A program made the position numbers and the translations under genes. The notes under the pieces are model-generated. The model was given only the letters and a program-made list of their open reading frames with translations, was not told where the DNA came from and did no database searches. Source: Anaerolineae bacterium (GTDB taxonomy: Bacteria > Chloroflexota > Anaerolineae > Aggregatilineales > Phototrophicaceae). From it: DNA of 44,021 nucleotides. The stretch lies in contig JALHNT010000011.1 of the NCBI GenBank assembly GCA_022843385.1, positions 1 through 44,021 of the forward strand. Reading direction: 5' to 3'. Shown one piece after another: positions 30,384-38,556 of this stretch; position 1 is the first letter of the stretch; each line of letters starts with the position of its first letter.

Positions 30384-31592
30384 ATGCCTGACCCGCTGCT
30401 GAACTGGCGCGACCAGTTCCCGATTCTGGCGACCTGCAATTATATGATCTCGAACTCGCTGGGGGCGATGCCGCGCAAGGTGTATGACAAGCTCCATGAG
30501 TATGCCGATACCTGGGCCACGCTCGGTGTCCGCGCCTGGGGCAGCCGCTACCAGGATAACCCGACGTGGTGGGAACTGAAGGGCGCAGTGGGCGATATGA
30601 TCGCCCCATTGATGGGGGCACCGCCCGGCAGTGTCCTGGTGCACGAGAACGCCAGCATCGCCAACAGCATCCTGTTGAGCGCCCTGGACTTCAGCGACAG
30701 CGCCCGCAACAAGATCATCGTGACCGATCAGGATTTCCCGTCGGATGTCTACACCCTGCGCAACATGCTGCCGCACATGGACATCCACATGATCCGCAGC
30801 CGCGATGGTATGACTATCGACACTGATGAACTGCTGGCGGCCATCGACGAACGGACGCGGCTGGTTTCGACCAGTCACATTCTGTTCCGCAGCGCCTACA
30901 TCATGCCCGCCGCTGCCATCGTCGAGAAAGCCCATCGTGTCGGGGCGCAGGTGCTGCTCAACGGTTACCACAGCATCGGCGTCATCCCGGTCGATGTGAC
31001 GGCGCTGAACGTCGATTTTTATATCGGCGGCACCCTCAAGTGGATGTGCGGCGGGCCGGGGGGCGTCTTTATGTATGTGCGGCCTGACCTGCTCAAGACG
31101 CTGCAACCACGCATCACCGGCTGGTTCGCCCACCAGCGTCCGTTCGCTTTTGATGTGGAGAACTTCACCCTGCGCGAAGATGCCTACCGGCTGGCGAACG
31201 GCACCCCGGCGATGGCCGCGCTTTACGCCATTCAGCCCGGCGTTGAGATCATCGCTCAGGTGGGATTGGCGGCCATCCGCGAGAAGTCGATCCGCCAGAC
31301 CGAGCTGTTGGTGCAGCTGGCCGATGCCGCCGGTTATGAGGTGGTCAGCCCACGCCGGGTTGAGGAACGTGGCGGGACGATCACGCTGCGCCCGCCCCAT
31401 GCCTACGAAATCTCGCGCGAGCTGCTGGCGCGGGATCAGGTGATCGATTATCGTGAAGGAGCCGGCATCCGCATTGCGCCGCATTTCTACAACAGCGATG
31501 ACGAAGTGCGCCAGGTCATGACCGTCATTCGTGACATCCTGGAGGATGGCAGTTGGGAACGCCATGCACGATCACGTGCATTCGTAACATGA
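30384..31592 (+). CDS. Kynureninase-like class V PLP enzyme
   Basis: A 402-residue fold-type I PLP enzyme. SNSLGAMP (23-30), FPSDVYTLRNML (118-129), STSHILFRSAYIMP and GGTLKWMCGGPGG with Schiff-base Lys219 match kynureninases and close class V aminotransferases. In the segment NGYHSIG (193-199), the family Asp that contacts the PLP ring nitrogen is Asn193 (codon AAC), while His196 is retained. This substitution should alter cofactor electronics and argues for a changed reaction or reduced activity. It follows the M24 peptidase gene by four bases. No tryptophan or kynurenine pathway genes are near. The true substrate is unknown. Confidence 0.82.
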   Translation: MPDPLLNWRDQFPILATCNYMISNSLGAMPRKVYDKLHEYADTWATLGVRAWGSRYQDNPTWWELKGAVGDMIAPLMGAPPGSVLVHENASIANSILLSALDFSDSARNKIIVTDQDFPSDVYTLRNMLPHMDIHMIRSRDGMTIDTDELLAAIDERTRLVSTSHILFRSAYIMPAAAIVEKAHRVGAQVLLNGYHSIGVIPVDVTALNVDFYIGGTLKWMCGGPGGVFMYVRPDLLKTLQPRITGWFAHQRPFAFDVENFTLREDAYRLANGTPAMAALYAIQPGVEIIAQVGLAAIREKSIRQTELLVQLADAAGYEVVSPRRVEERGGTITLRPPHAYEISRELLARDQVIDYREGAGIRIAPHFYNSDDEVRQVMTVIRDILEDGSWERHARSRAFVT

Positions 31593-31678
31593 AGCCAATT
31601 TCTGAAAGATCAAGGTTTCGTTAAAGCGACTTGGGGCTATACTGAATCTGTGGCGCTAACCCTTTACGGATTTCGGTA

Positions 31679-34600
31679 ATGCTTGTTTCCCGGCTGAGAA
31701 GCTGTCCTTATCTCGTCCAGGTGCTCCTGTTCGCAGGCGTATACTGGGCTGGTGCGCAGTTTGGGCTGGGAACGTTTGATCTATCACTGCAACTTCACCT
31801 GGTCTGGCCGCCGCTTGCCATTGCGCTGGGATTCGTCCTGTTGTTGGGTTACAAGATGTGGCCCGGCATTGTCATTGGCGCGGTATTGTGTGGTTTGCAA
31901 CACGGGTTCTCGCCATTGACCATTGCGACATTGACAGCTGACTCGCTGCTGGTAGCGGTGGTCGGGCGTTGGTGCATGGGGTGGGTTCCTGATTTTCGCT
32001 TCACGCTGGATCGGGTGCGCGATCTGGTGTATTTCCTTGGTTTGGGCATCCTGCCCGGAATAACCCTTAGTGTCGTCATCAATATCCTGTGGCTGGTCAG
32101 CAGCGGGCAAATTGCGACCGATCGGATCATGCAACTTGCAGCAGCCTGGTGGCTGGGGCATCTGAGCACGGTGCTGGTCATTGCGCCCTGTGTTCTGTTG
32201 TGGGCATCGCAGAATCTTCCTCGTTGGACACATCTCAGATTATTCGAGGCTGGCGTAATGGTGATCGTAGCGATCATCGTGAGCTGGTCTATCTTTGGTA
32301 TTCGCTACGGCACTAACCCCATTTTTGATTACCTTTCCTTCATGGCACTCCCGGTCATCGTGTGGGCAGCGTTGCGCTTTGGCACCGGCATAACAGCCAC
32401 TGTCAATCTGATTATCACCATAACGGCATTAACAGCCACAGCCAGTCGGAGTGGATCATTTGTTGAACTTAATTTTTTCAGCAGCCTATTAGAACTGAAT
32501 GCGTTCGCCGCCATCATCACCCTGGTCGGTCTGCTGCTGGTTGCGGTGATGAACGAGCGCCGGACAGTTGAACAGTTACTCAGCCAGGAGCGGGACTTTG
32601 CCACCCAGATGACCCAGGCTATCCCCAATGGCATCGTCATCACCAATCGCGAGGGTGTATTTGAATTTGTCAATCCGGCCTATGCTCGACTTCTAGGATA
32701 TACACCAGAACAGTTGATCGGGCGCAACTCTGCAGAATTCACGCGTGACCGCGAGCGGGGACTTATCAGCCAGAAGTTGCTGAAGCCGCGCGGGGTTGGC
32801 AGCATCGCTTATGAGACGAATCTGCTTCATGCCGATGGCAATCCAGTTCCGGTGCTGATTAATGGCGCACTGCGGCAGGATGAGCAGAAGCAAATTACTG
32901 GAGCCATCGTCGCCGTCACCGATATGACCGACCAAAAACAGATCGAAACTGCGCTGCGGGAAAATGCGGCGCTGCTGCGAACGGTGCTGGACAACATCCC
33001 AGTGGCATTATGGGCATTTAACAGTGATGGCATCCACTTCATGCAGAACCCAGCCTCTGTCGATATGTGGGGCAATCTGATGGGCATCACAACCGATGAG
33101 ATTGATTTGCCGCCCGATACCATTCAGGAATGGCGCGATATCAATCAACGGGTGCTGAATGGCGAGACCATCAGCGGAGAGAATGTGTATCGGGTTAAGG
33201 GTGAAAATCGCTACTATGCTTATGTTACCACGCCGATCCATACTGGAGACAACGTTCTGGGAGTCCTCGGCATCGATATGGACATCACCCGTCACAAAAG
33301 GGCGGAGGCGGCGCTGCGCGAAAACCAGGAACATATGCGCCAATTCCTGGAACGCCTCAAGGCACTGCAAGAGATGACACTGGAACTGGCACAGGCCGAG
33401 TCGCTCGATGATCTGTGCCGTCAGGCGGTGGAACTGGGGCGGGAACAGTTGGGCTTTGACCGACTGAGCATCTGGTTTCAGAGTGAAACCAATCCTGCTT
33501 TCATGGAAGGGCGCTTTGGCACGGATGAATATGGCAAAACCCGTGATGAGCGCAGTCAACGGATGCCACTGGAACAATCCGGGTTTCATTATGTCGAGGC
33601 CGTTAAGCATCAGAAGACCCAAAGCCTGATGCTCCACAATCATGATCTGTTCGATGATCAGCATCGGGTGGTTGGCAAAGGCTGGGTTGGGTTAGGCTTC
33701 CTGCGCGATGGAGAGCGTTACATTGGATTTCTGTCTGCCGACAACTTTCTCTCCCGATTACCGGCAGAACCCTACCGTGAAGAACTGCTTGGTCTGTATG
33801 CCAATGTACTGGGGCAGTTGTACAGCCGCCAGCGCGCTAACCTCGCCTTGAAAGCCAGCGAAGCCCGCTTCCGCAAAATATATGAAGGCACTAGCGTCGG
33901 CATCGCTGTCATCGATATGACTGGCACCATCCAGTTTGTGAACCCTACTTTTGAGGCTTTGCTGGGTTACACTGAAGATGAACTGAAGACTCAAACTTTC
34001 CGCGACCTCACCCATCCGAATGATCTGGCTTACAATGACCATCTGTTTCGTGAATTGCTGGATGGCAAGCGCGATCATTACATCATGGAAAAGCGTTATG
34101 TACACCGATATGGACATAACGTCTGGGTGCGCATGAATGTCTCACGTTTTCCAGACATCCATCAACCGTTAATCATCGCAATGGTTGAAAACATCACCGA
34201 GCGCAAGCTGGCAGAAGAAGCGCTGCGCCGGCTGAATGAAGAACTGGAGACACGCGTCGAAGAGCGTACTACTGAGCTACAAAACGCCAATGCCCGGTTG
34301 ACCGAACTGGATCGGCTGAAGACCAAGTTCGTCTCGGATGTCAGCCATGAACTGCGGACGCCGCTGGCGGTCATGAATACCCGCATTTATCTGCTACAGC
34401 GTGGTGGCCCAGAACGTCACGCCGAGCATTTGGTGGCGATGAAGGAACAGATCGACCGACTGACGGTGTTTATCAATACGGTGCTGGATTTGTCGCGGCT
34501 GGAGCTGGGCAGAGATCGCATTCGTTTCGAGCAGGTTGTCTTCAACCACATCGTCGAGCAGGTGGTCAATGTGCTCCTGCCACAGGCCGAAGTCTCTGGT

Positions 34601-35053
34601 TTGCAGTTGAGCACTCATTTGGCCGAGGATCTGCCGCCTATTCGCGGTGAATTCAACCATCTGGCGCAGGTGGTCAATAATCTGGTGGGCAATGCGATCA
34701 AGTATACGGCCAATGGCACTATCGAAGTCAGTACCTGTCTGGATGGAGATCGGATGCGCTTTGAAGTGCGCGATAGCGGCATGGGCATCCCTGCCGACGA
34801 GATACCTCATCTTTTTCAACGTTTCTATCGTGGGGAACGCGCCGGCCAAAGTCCCATCCCCGGCACCGGGCTGGGCCTGAGCATTGTCAAGGAAATCGTC
34901 GATCTGCACCAAGGGGAGATCAGGGTAGAAAGCGAAGTGGGCAAAGGCACAACGTTCCGCGTCTGGCTTCCCCTGTCATCTGCTGCTGACGAAGCGCAGA
35001 ATAGTGACATTCTCCTCACAGACAGCGCGCGTGACAATCGTGTAGAGGACTGA
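31679..35053 (+). CDS. MASE1 multi-PAS/GAF sensor histidine kinase
   Basis: A 1124-residue membrane sensor kinase. Domains in order: MASE1 membrane sensor (about 8-295, eight or so helices), PAS (about 302-425), PAS (about 428-545), GAF (about 555-720), PAS (about 728-845), coiled-coil linker, HisKA with phospho-acceptor His890 in SHELRTP, and HATPase with NNLVGNAIKYT (about 998), DSGMGIP (about 1033) and GTGLGLSI (about 1063). No response regulator is adjacent, so it is an orphan kinase. The catalytic domain ends at FRVWLPLS. The last ~25 residues are read from DNA that also encodes the end of the convergent gene on the other strand (34976-35053). Confidence 0.93.
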   Translation: MLVSRLRSCPYLVQVLLFAGVYWAGAQFGLGTFDLSLQLHLVWPPLAIALGFVLLLGYKMWPGIVIGAVLCGLQHGFSPLTIATLTADSLLVAVVGRWCMGWVPDFRFTLDRVRDLVYFLGLGILPGITLSVVINILWLVSSGQIATDRIMQLAAAWWLGHLSTVLVIAPCVLLWASQNLPRWTHLRLFEAGVMVIVAIIVSWSIFGIRYGTNPIFDYLSFMALPVIVWAALRFGTGITATVNLIITITALTATASRSGSFVELNFFSSLLELNAFAAIITLVGLLLVAVMNERRTVEQLLSQERDFATQMTQAIPNGIVITNREGVFEFVNPAYARLLGYTPEQLIGRNSAEFTRDRERGLISQKLLKPRGVGSIAYETNLLHADGNPVPVLINGALRQDEQKQITGAIVAVTDMTDQKQIETALRENAALLRTVLDNIPVALWAFNSDGIHFMQNPASVDMWGNLMGITTDEIDLPPDTIQEWRDINQRVLNGETISGENVYRVKGENRYYAYVTTPIHTGDNVLGVLGIDMDITRHKRAEAALRENQEHMRQFLERLKALQEMTLELAQAESLDDLCRQAVELGREQLGFDRLSIWFQSETNPAFMEGRFGTDEYGKTRDERSQRMPLEQSGFHYVEAVKHQKTQSLMLHNHDLFDDQHRVVGKGWVGLGFLRDGERYIGFLSADNFLSRLPAEPYREELLGLYANVLGQLYSRQRANLALKASEARFRKIYEGTSVGIAVIDMTGTIQFVNPTFEALLGYTEDELKTQTFRDLTHPNDLAYNDHLFRELLDGKRDHYIMEKRYVHRYGHNVWVRMNVSRFPDIHQPLIIAMVENITERKLAEEALRRLNEELETRVEERTTELQNANARLTELDRLKTKFVSDVSHELRTPLAVMNTRIYLLQRGGPERHAEHLVAMKEQIDRLTVFINTVLDLSRLELGRDRIRFEQVVFNHIVEQVVNVLLPQAEVSGLQLSTHLAEDLPPIRGEFNHLAQVVNNLVGNAIKYTANGTIEVSTCLDGDRMRFEVRDSGMGIPADEIPHLFQRFYRGERAGQSPIPGTGLGLSIVKEIVDLHQGEIRVESEVGKGTTFRVWLPLSSAADEAQNSDILLTDSARDNRVED

Positions 35054-35848
35054 GGCGGGTTCGCCCTGAGGCGTGAACAACTGCACCATGTAGGTCTGCT
35101 CCAGCGGCGCTGGTCCCAGAAACAACTCAAATCCACCCTCGCCGAAAGTCGCAGAAGTCCCACTGAAGATGCGCTGGTCAACCCCCTCGCCTGTCACCTG
35201 AACGCCGTAGCTGCGCAGTCCAGCACCGCTGGCATCGGTCACGGTTCCGGCCAGACTGGCCCAGTTACAGCCCTCGGTGTTGCTGTTGGCGGCATAGGTT
35301 GCCTCATCCCCTGCCAGCACGAAAGCAGCATCAGCACTGGATGGGGTATTCACAGCAAAGGGAGTGAAAGTTGCAGTTGCGCCAAGAGCCGGTGGTGATG
35401 TGTTCGTTGGCGGCAGGAATGTAGCCGTTATGAAGATCGGCACGGGTGTGAAAGGGGGGAATGGATTAAGTGGTGTATTTGGATTGCTGGCGATAAGGGA
35501 GAACACAGCAATTGCGCCAATCGTTCCCAATGTGAAGAGCAGGGTCACGAGATTTGCCAGACACGATTTCCACACTGGCAGCCTGGGACGTGGTTGAGGT
35601 TTGGGTTTTGACGGCGCTTTGACCGGTGCCAGCGGTTCCGGTTCTGCTACGGTTTCAATGACCTCTGGCTCAGCTTCGACTCGCGTTTCGACTTCTGGCA
35701 GCGACTCTGGTGGCACGGTTGGCTGTGCGGCGGGCGGCATGAAACGGGTATCATCAGCTGGGAAGAGCGATCCTCGCGTCTCCAGTGATTTTTTACGATC
35801 TTTCCGGCCAAAGCGCTTGACCGGATGAGTAGGGCGTTCGTCAGACAT
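34976..35848 (-). CDS. Membrane-anchored protein with Cys-containing beta domain (paralogue of its upstream neighbour)
   Basis: A 290-residue protein. A cytoplasmic Pro/Glu-rich N-terminus (about 1-90) precedes one membrane helix (about 95-120, LVTLLFTLGTIGAIAVFSLI). A Thr/Pro linker follows, then a ~100-residue C-terminal domain. This domain has the same pattern as the next gene upstream: GC-x-W...G-x-V-x-D-x-x-G...SG...G-x-GG-[FW]-E...C-x-x-N...F-x-x-x-R-stop. It resembles carboxypeptidase-regulatory-like folds. The ATG at 35848 follows the upstream stop by two bases, with no separate ribosome-binding site, so translation is probably coupled. The final 78 bases overlap the 3' end of the histidine kinase gene on the other strand. 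Function unknown, outward-facing. Confidence 0.75.
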   Translation of the reverse strand: MSDERPTHPVKRFGRKDRKKSLETRGSLFPADDTRFMPPAAQPTVPPESLPEVETRVEAEPEVIETVAEPEPLAPVKAPSKPKPQPRPRLPVWKSCLANLVTLLFTLGTIGAIAVFSLIASNPNTPLNPFPPFTPVPIFITATFLPPTNTSPPALGATATFTPFAVNTPSSADAAFVLAGDEATYAANSNTEGCNWASLAGTVTDASGAGLRSYGVQVTGEGVDQRIFSGTSATFGEGGFELFLGPAPLEQTYMVQLFTPQGEPASVLYTIVTRAVCEENVTILRFVSSR

Positions 35849-35850
35849 GC

Positions 35851-36615
35851 TCAACGCGTGCGGGTGAAGTTGACCAGCGCCAGATTCTTGGTGCAATCGC
35901 CGGGGAACTGCACCGGGATCCGTTCCGAGACGACAGTGCCGAGTGAGCTGCGCAGCTCAACGAAATACCCTAGCGTGTTGATCTTGTTATCCACGGCTAC
36001 TTCCCAGCCGCCCGGCCCGTAGAGCGAATTATCGCCGCTGTTAGTGGGTGGGAAGTCAAAGCCATTGCCAAACACGAACACCTGAATGCCATTCACCGCC
36101 TGACCGTTCTGATCGAGTACCTGACCGCCGATTCCCTGCCAGGCACAGCCCAGGGTGTTGGTGTAATTTTGCGTCAGGGTGATGGTTAGTTCGCGCAGTT
36201 GGAACAGGAAAGGCGACTGAGTGGGTTCGAGCGTTGGCGTTGGCCCGGTTGGTGTGGCGGTCGGCGTCGGCGTATCGGTGTTGAGCGGCGTTGGCGTATT
36301 GCTGGGTGTCGGCGTGTCTTGCGGTGTTTCAGTGATGGTAGGCGAAGGCGAAATTGTCGCTGTCGCCGAGAGCGTCATGGTTGGGGTGGGGGTGTTGCTG
36401 GCCGTCGGCGTGAAGGTCGGCGGCTGGGTGCTGGTGGGTGTATTGGATGGCGGGAGTGTTGGAAAGCCGCGCTCTGTCGGGAGCGCGATAGCGACTTCCT
36501 GCGTCTGAACCGGCGGTCCCATCAGCCGAACGACGACAAACACCAGGAACAGCACTGTAAGGACAAGGAACACCAGGCTGACGATGTTGAAGATGCGCGC
36601 GTTGCCTTCTCCCAT
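35851..36615 (-). CDS. Membrane-anchored protein with Thr/Pro-rich stalk and Cys-containing beta domain
   Basis: A 254-residue type II-like protein. A short cytoplasmic tip (GEGNARIFN) is followed by a membrane helix (about 10-32). Next comes a ~90-residue stalk of TPTPT/SNTPT repeats, typical of exported and possibly glycosylated linkers. The C-terminal ~105-residue domain (GCAWQGIGGQVLDQNGQAV... to FTRTR) is paralogous to that of the downstream gene. The ATG at 36615 is eight bases from AGGGGA; a GTG two codons earlier is too close. Its tip and helix are clearly related to the separate 35-residue protein encoded immediately upstream. Function unknown. Confidence 0.78.
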   Translation of the reverse strand: MGEGNARIFNIVSLVFLVLTVLFLVFVVVRLMGPPVQTQEVAIALPTERGFPTLPPSNTPTSTQPPTFTPTASNTPTPTMTLSATATISPSPTITETPQDTPTPSNTPTPLNTDTPTPTATPTGPTPTLEPTQSPFLFQLRELTITLTQNYTNTLGCAWQGIGGQVLDQNGQAVNGIQVFVFGNGFDFPPTNSGDNSLYGPGGWEVAVDNKINTLGYFVELRSSLGTVVSERIPVQFPGDCTKNLALVNFTRTR

Positions 36616-36630
36616 ACCCACGATCCCCTT

Positions 36631-36738
36631 TTAGGCTGGCGCGACCAGCCGTGAAATAACGAACACGACCCACGCAATGGAAAGGATGATGAACACCAGG
36701 CTCATCAGATTATAGATGCGGTTGCGTCCAGTACCCAT
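36631..36738 (-). CDS. 35-residue membrane micropeptide related to the neighbouring anchor
   Basis: A very small gene. The product reads MGTGRNRIYNLMSLVFIILS followed by IAWVVFVISRLVAPA: a basic tip plus one membrane helix. It matches the N-terminus of the next gene (MGxGxxxRI[FY]N, then [IL][VM]SLVF). A GAGG lies four bases before the ATG, the upstream lipoprotein stop is six bases away, and the downstream gene starts 15 bases after its stop, so it sits inside the operon. It could be a partner helix for its neighbour, or a truncated duplicate still kept in frame. The pattern match and ribosome-binding site make a random frame unlikely. Confidence 0.7.
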   Translation of the reverse strand: MGTGRNRIYNLMSLVFIILSIAWVVFVISRLVAPA

Positions 36739-36744
36739 AACACC

Positions 36745-37647
36745 TCACGAAATGAAGCGCTCGATGACGGCATTGGCATATAGCGGCGTCAACCAGTTAT
36801 CGAAGCGCTGCTCGGCGATATAGACCCGTCGTTCCGGTTCAACCGGACGCTGAGCCGCTTCCAATGTCTGTACAATATGATAACCCAGTTCAGTCGCAAC
36901 GGGGCCGCCAATTTGTCCCGGTAGCAGCATAAAAGCTGTTTGCGCCAGATCGGGTACCAGCAGTTCTTCCTGGGTGAACCAGCCCAGATCGCCGCCACGC
37001 TCGCGTGTAGTGTCATCCACCGAGAGCTGCGCCGCCAGCGCAGCGAAATCCGCCCCTGCTGAGAGCTGTTGCATGACCGCATTGGCTTCGGCTTCGGTTC
37101 GCACCAGGATATGACGCGCATGAACCTGAGCCACATCACCGGCCAGATCAGCCGTCAGCGCATCGCGCACCTGATTGAAGGTCAGCGTCAGGCGGAGCAG
37201 TCGCTCGTATTCATCAGCCGAATACAGGTTGGTCGTCAGCCATTGATTCCAGGCATCGCTGCCGCCAGCCGCTTCGATATTCGCCTGCAATTCGGCCTGT
37301 ACCTGTGCATCAGTGACACTCAGGTTTTGTGCTTGTGCGCCCTGGGTTACCAACCGTCCCTGGATCAGGTCATTCAGCACATCCTGCCCTAGCGCTTCAG
37401 AGGTAGCCGCATCGCCGATCTGCTGCCGGCGCGCCATTTCCCGTTCGAATTCCGGTAGCGTGATGTCTTCGCCGTTGACGCGTGCCACGACTGCTTGTCC
37501 GACGTTGTTGGTTGGACGCACCGAAGCGGTATCAGGGACATTGGTTGGAATACTGACTGGGGGCGTGTCAGACGTTGTGCTATCCGTTGGACTGCTGCCA
37601 CAGGCTGCCAGAATCAGCGCCAGCCCAACGTAAACGAGATGCTTCAA
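36745..37647 (-). CDS. PpiC/SurA-type peptidyl-prolyl isomerase lipoprotein
   Basis: A 300-residue lipoprotein chaperone acting outside the cytoplasmic membrane. Signal peptide with lipobox LAAC (lipidated Cys16), a Ser/Thr/Pro linker, and a SurA_N-like helical domain (about 50-165: ARVNGEDITLPEFEREMARR; LNDLIQGRLV). A parvulin rotamase domain follows (about 174-265: HARHILVRTEAEA...GGDLGWFTQEELL...GYHIVQTLEA). Length fits the PrsA/SurA group. It heads the cluster that encodes the membrane micropeptide and two anchored beta-domain proteins, so it may help fold them; this is inference from position. Confidence 0.9.
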   Translation of the reverse strand: MKHLVYVGLALILAACGSSPTDSTTSDTPPVSIPTNVPDTASVRPTNNVGQAVVARVNGEDITLPEFEREMARRQQIGDAATSEALGQDVLNDLIQGRLVTQGAQAQNLSVTDAQVQAELQANIEAAGGSDAWNQWLTTNLYSADEYERLLRLTLTFNQVRDALTADLAGDVAQVHARHILVRTEAEANAVMQQLSAGADFAALAAQLSVDDTTRERGGDLGWFTQEELLVPDLAQTAFMLLPGQIGGPVATELGYHIVQTLEAAQRPVEPERRVYIAEQRFDNWLTPLYANAVIERFIS

Positions 37648-37772
37648 AATATCGGTATCCTTGACGGGTCAATGCTTGAAGCACTTATTATGCAATCATG
37701 TTGACGATGCGGCAAGTCAGGATGGACGGACCAGGCAGCGCATCCCTTAAAAGAGAGATGCGGATGGTGCCG

Positions 37773-38246
37773 CTATGATCGACCAAAAATGAAATGACGT
37801 TCGGCGCGTTTACGCAACGACAGGATAATGATGAAGATACCTGTAGCCCAAATGACAGCAGTGAAGGCGCTCATGACCAGCGCTCCCATGAAGACATCGC
37901 CTTCGTAGTAACGAGAGCCAATCTGCATGCATTGAATGCACTGCGCGGTCAGGCGATTTTCCTCCAGAAGGGCAACACCAAACAGCATCGGGAAACTGCC
38001 ACAGATTGCCAGCGTTGCCAACTTTAAGGATACCACCACACTCTTGACCAGGCGGCGCAGCAACCGATTAGCGCGAAAACCGAACGGAAGGCGCAGGCGA
38101 ACGTCCGGATTGTCATAGAATCGGGAATAGTAGCCGTAATGGCGAATCACGTTCCCGCTCAGACCATTGCCAATCCAGGAATAATGGATGTTATTCGACT
38201 TTGGCTGTGCTTCAGGTTCCTGGGGAAGTGGTTGTGGCAAAGTCAT
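37773..38246 (-). CDS. Two-helix membrane protein of unknown function
   Basis: A 157-residue protein. A soluble N-terminus (about 1-70) with Tyr/Arg-rich motif RHYGYYSRFYDNPDVRLRLPFG precedes two membrane helices (about 70-95, VVVSLKLATLAICGSFPMLFG, and about 118-145). The loop carries a C-x-x-C (AQCIQCMQ) that could bind metal or form a disulphide. It ends with a basic tail RKRAERHFIFGRS. The ATG at 38246 follows GGAGG by about five bases, which decides against a TTG four codons earlier. Not recognised; a single gene flanked by non-coding DNA. Confidence 0.7.
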   Translation of the reverse strand: MTLPQPLPQEPEAQPKSNNIHYSWIGNGLSGNVIRHYGYYSRFYDNPDVRLRLPFGFRANRLLRRLVKSVVVSLKLATLAICGSFPMLFGVALLEENRLTAQCIQCMQIGSRYYEGDVFMGALVMSAFTAVIWATGIFIIILSLRKRAERHFIFGRS

Positions 38247-38556
38247 AGTGGCCTCCAACCTGTCAGTGTTTGCAAAAAGAATATAGGGGATTCATATTCC
38301 CTTTATTCTATCTACAGCGTACCGCGTTTGTGTTGAGGGGTCAATGCGAATATGACAAACCTGAACCATTATTCGATAATTCTAACGATTCCAACCTGAC
38401 TGTTATAGGGAAAGCGTTGTGATATGAAAGCTGTTCCAACGAAGGCACAATTCGTCAGTCCCGGTGCATATCCATTCACATATCCTCATAGGAATAGAGC
38501 ACAGGTAAATGTTTGAGCACCGGACTGACTGAATTTCCTATCATAATCGCCGGAGG
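38247..38556 (-). other. Intergenic region with a long-range inverted repeat
   Basis: These 310 bases have no gene. AT-rich on the left. On the right, GTCAGTCCCGGTGC (38454-38467) and GCACCGGACTGAC (38517-38529) are inverted repeats, matching apart from one bulged C, with 49 bases between them. Confidence 0.5.

Noticed and set aside
36230..36450. Short tandem DNA repeats as a CRISPR or minisatellite
   Set aside because: The near-repeats encode TPT/SNTPT units of a protein stalk, with irregular spacing and no spacer-repeat structure.
36221..36508. Val/Gly repeat frame on the plus strand
   Set aside because: It is the antisense of the Thr/Pro-rich stalk; the repeat comes from the linker codons, not from a separate gene.
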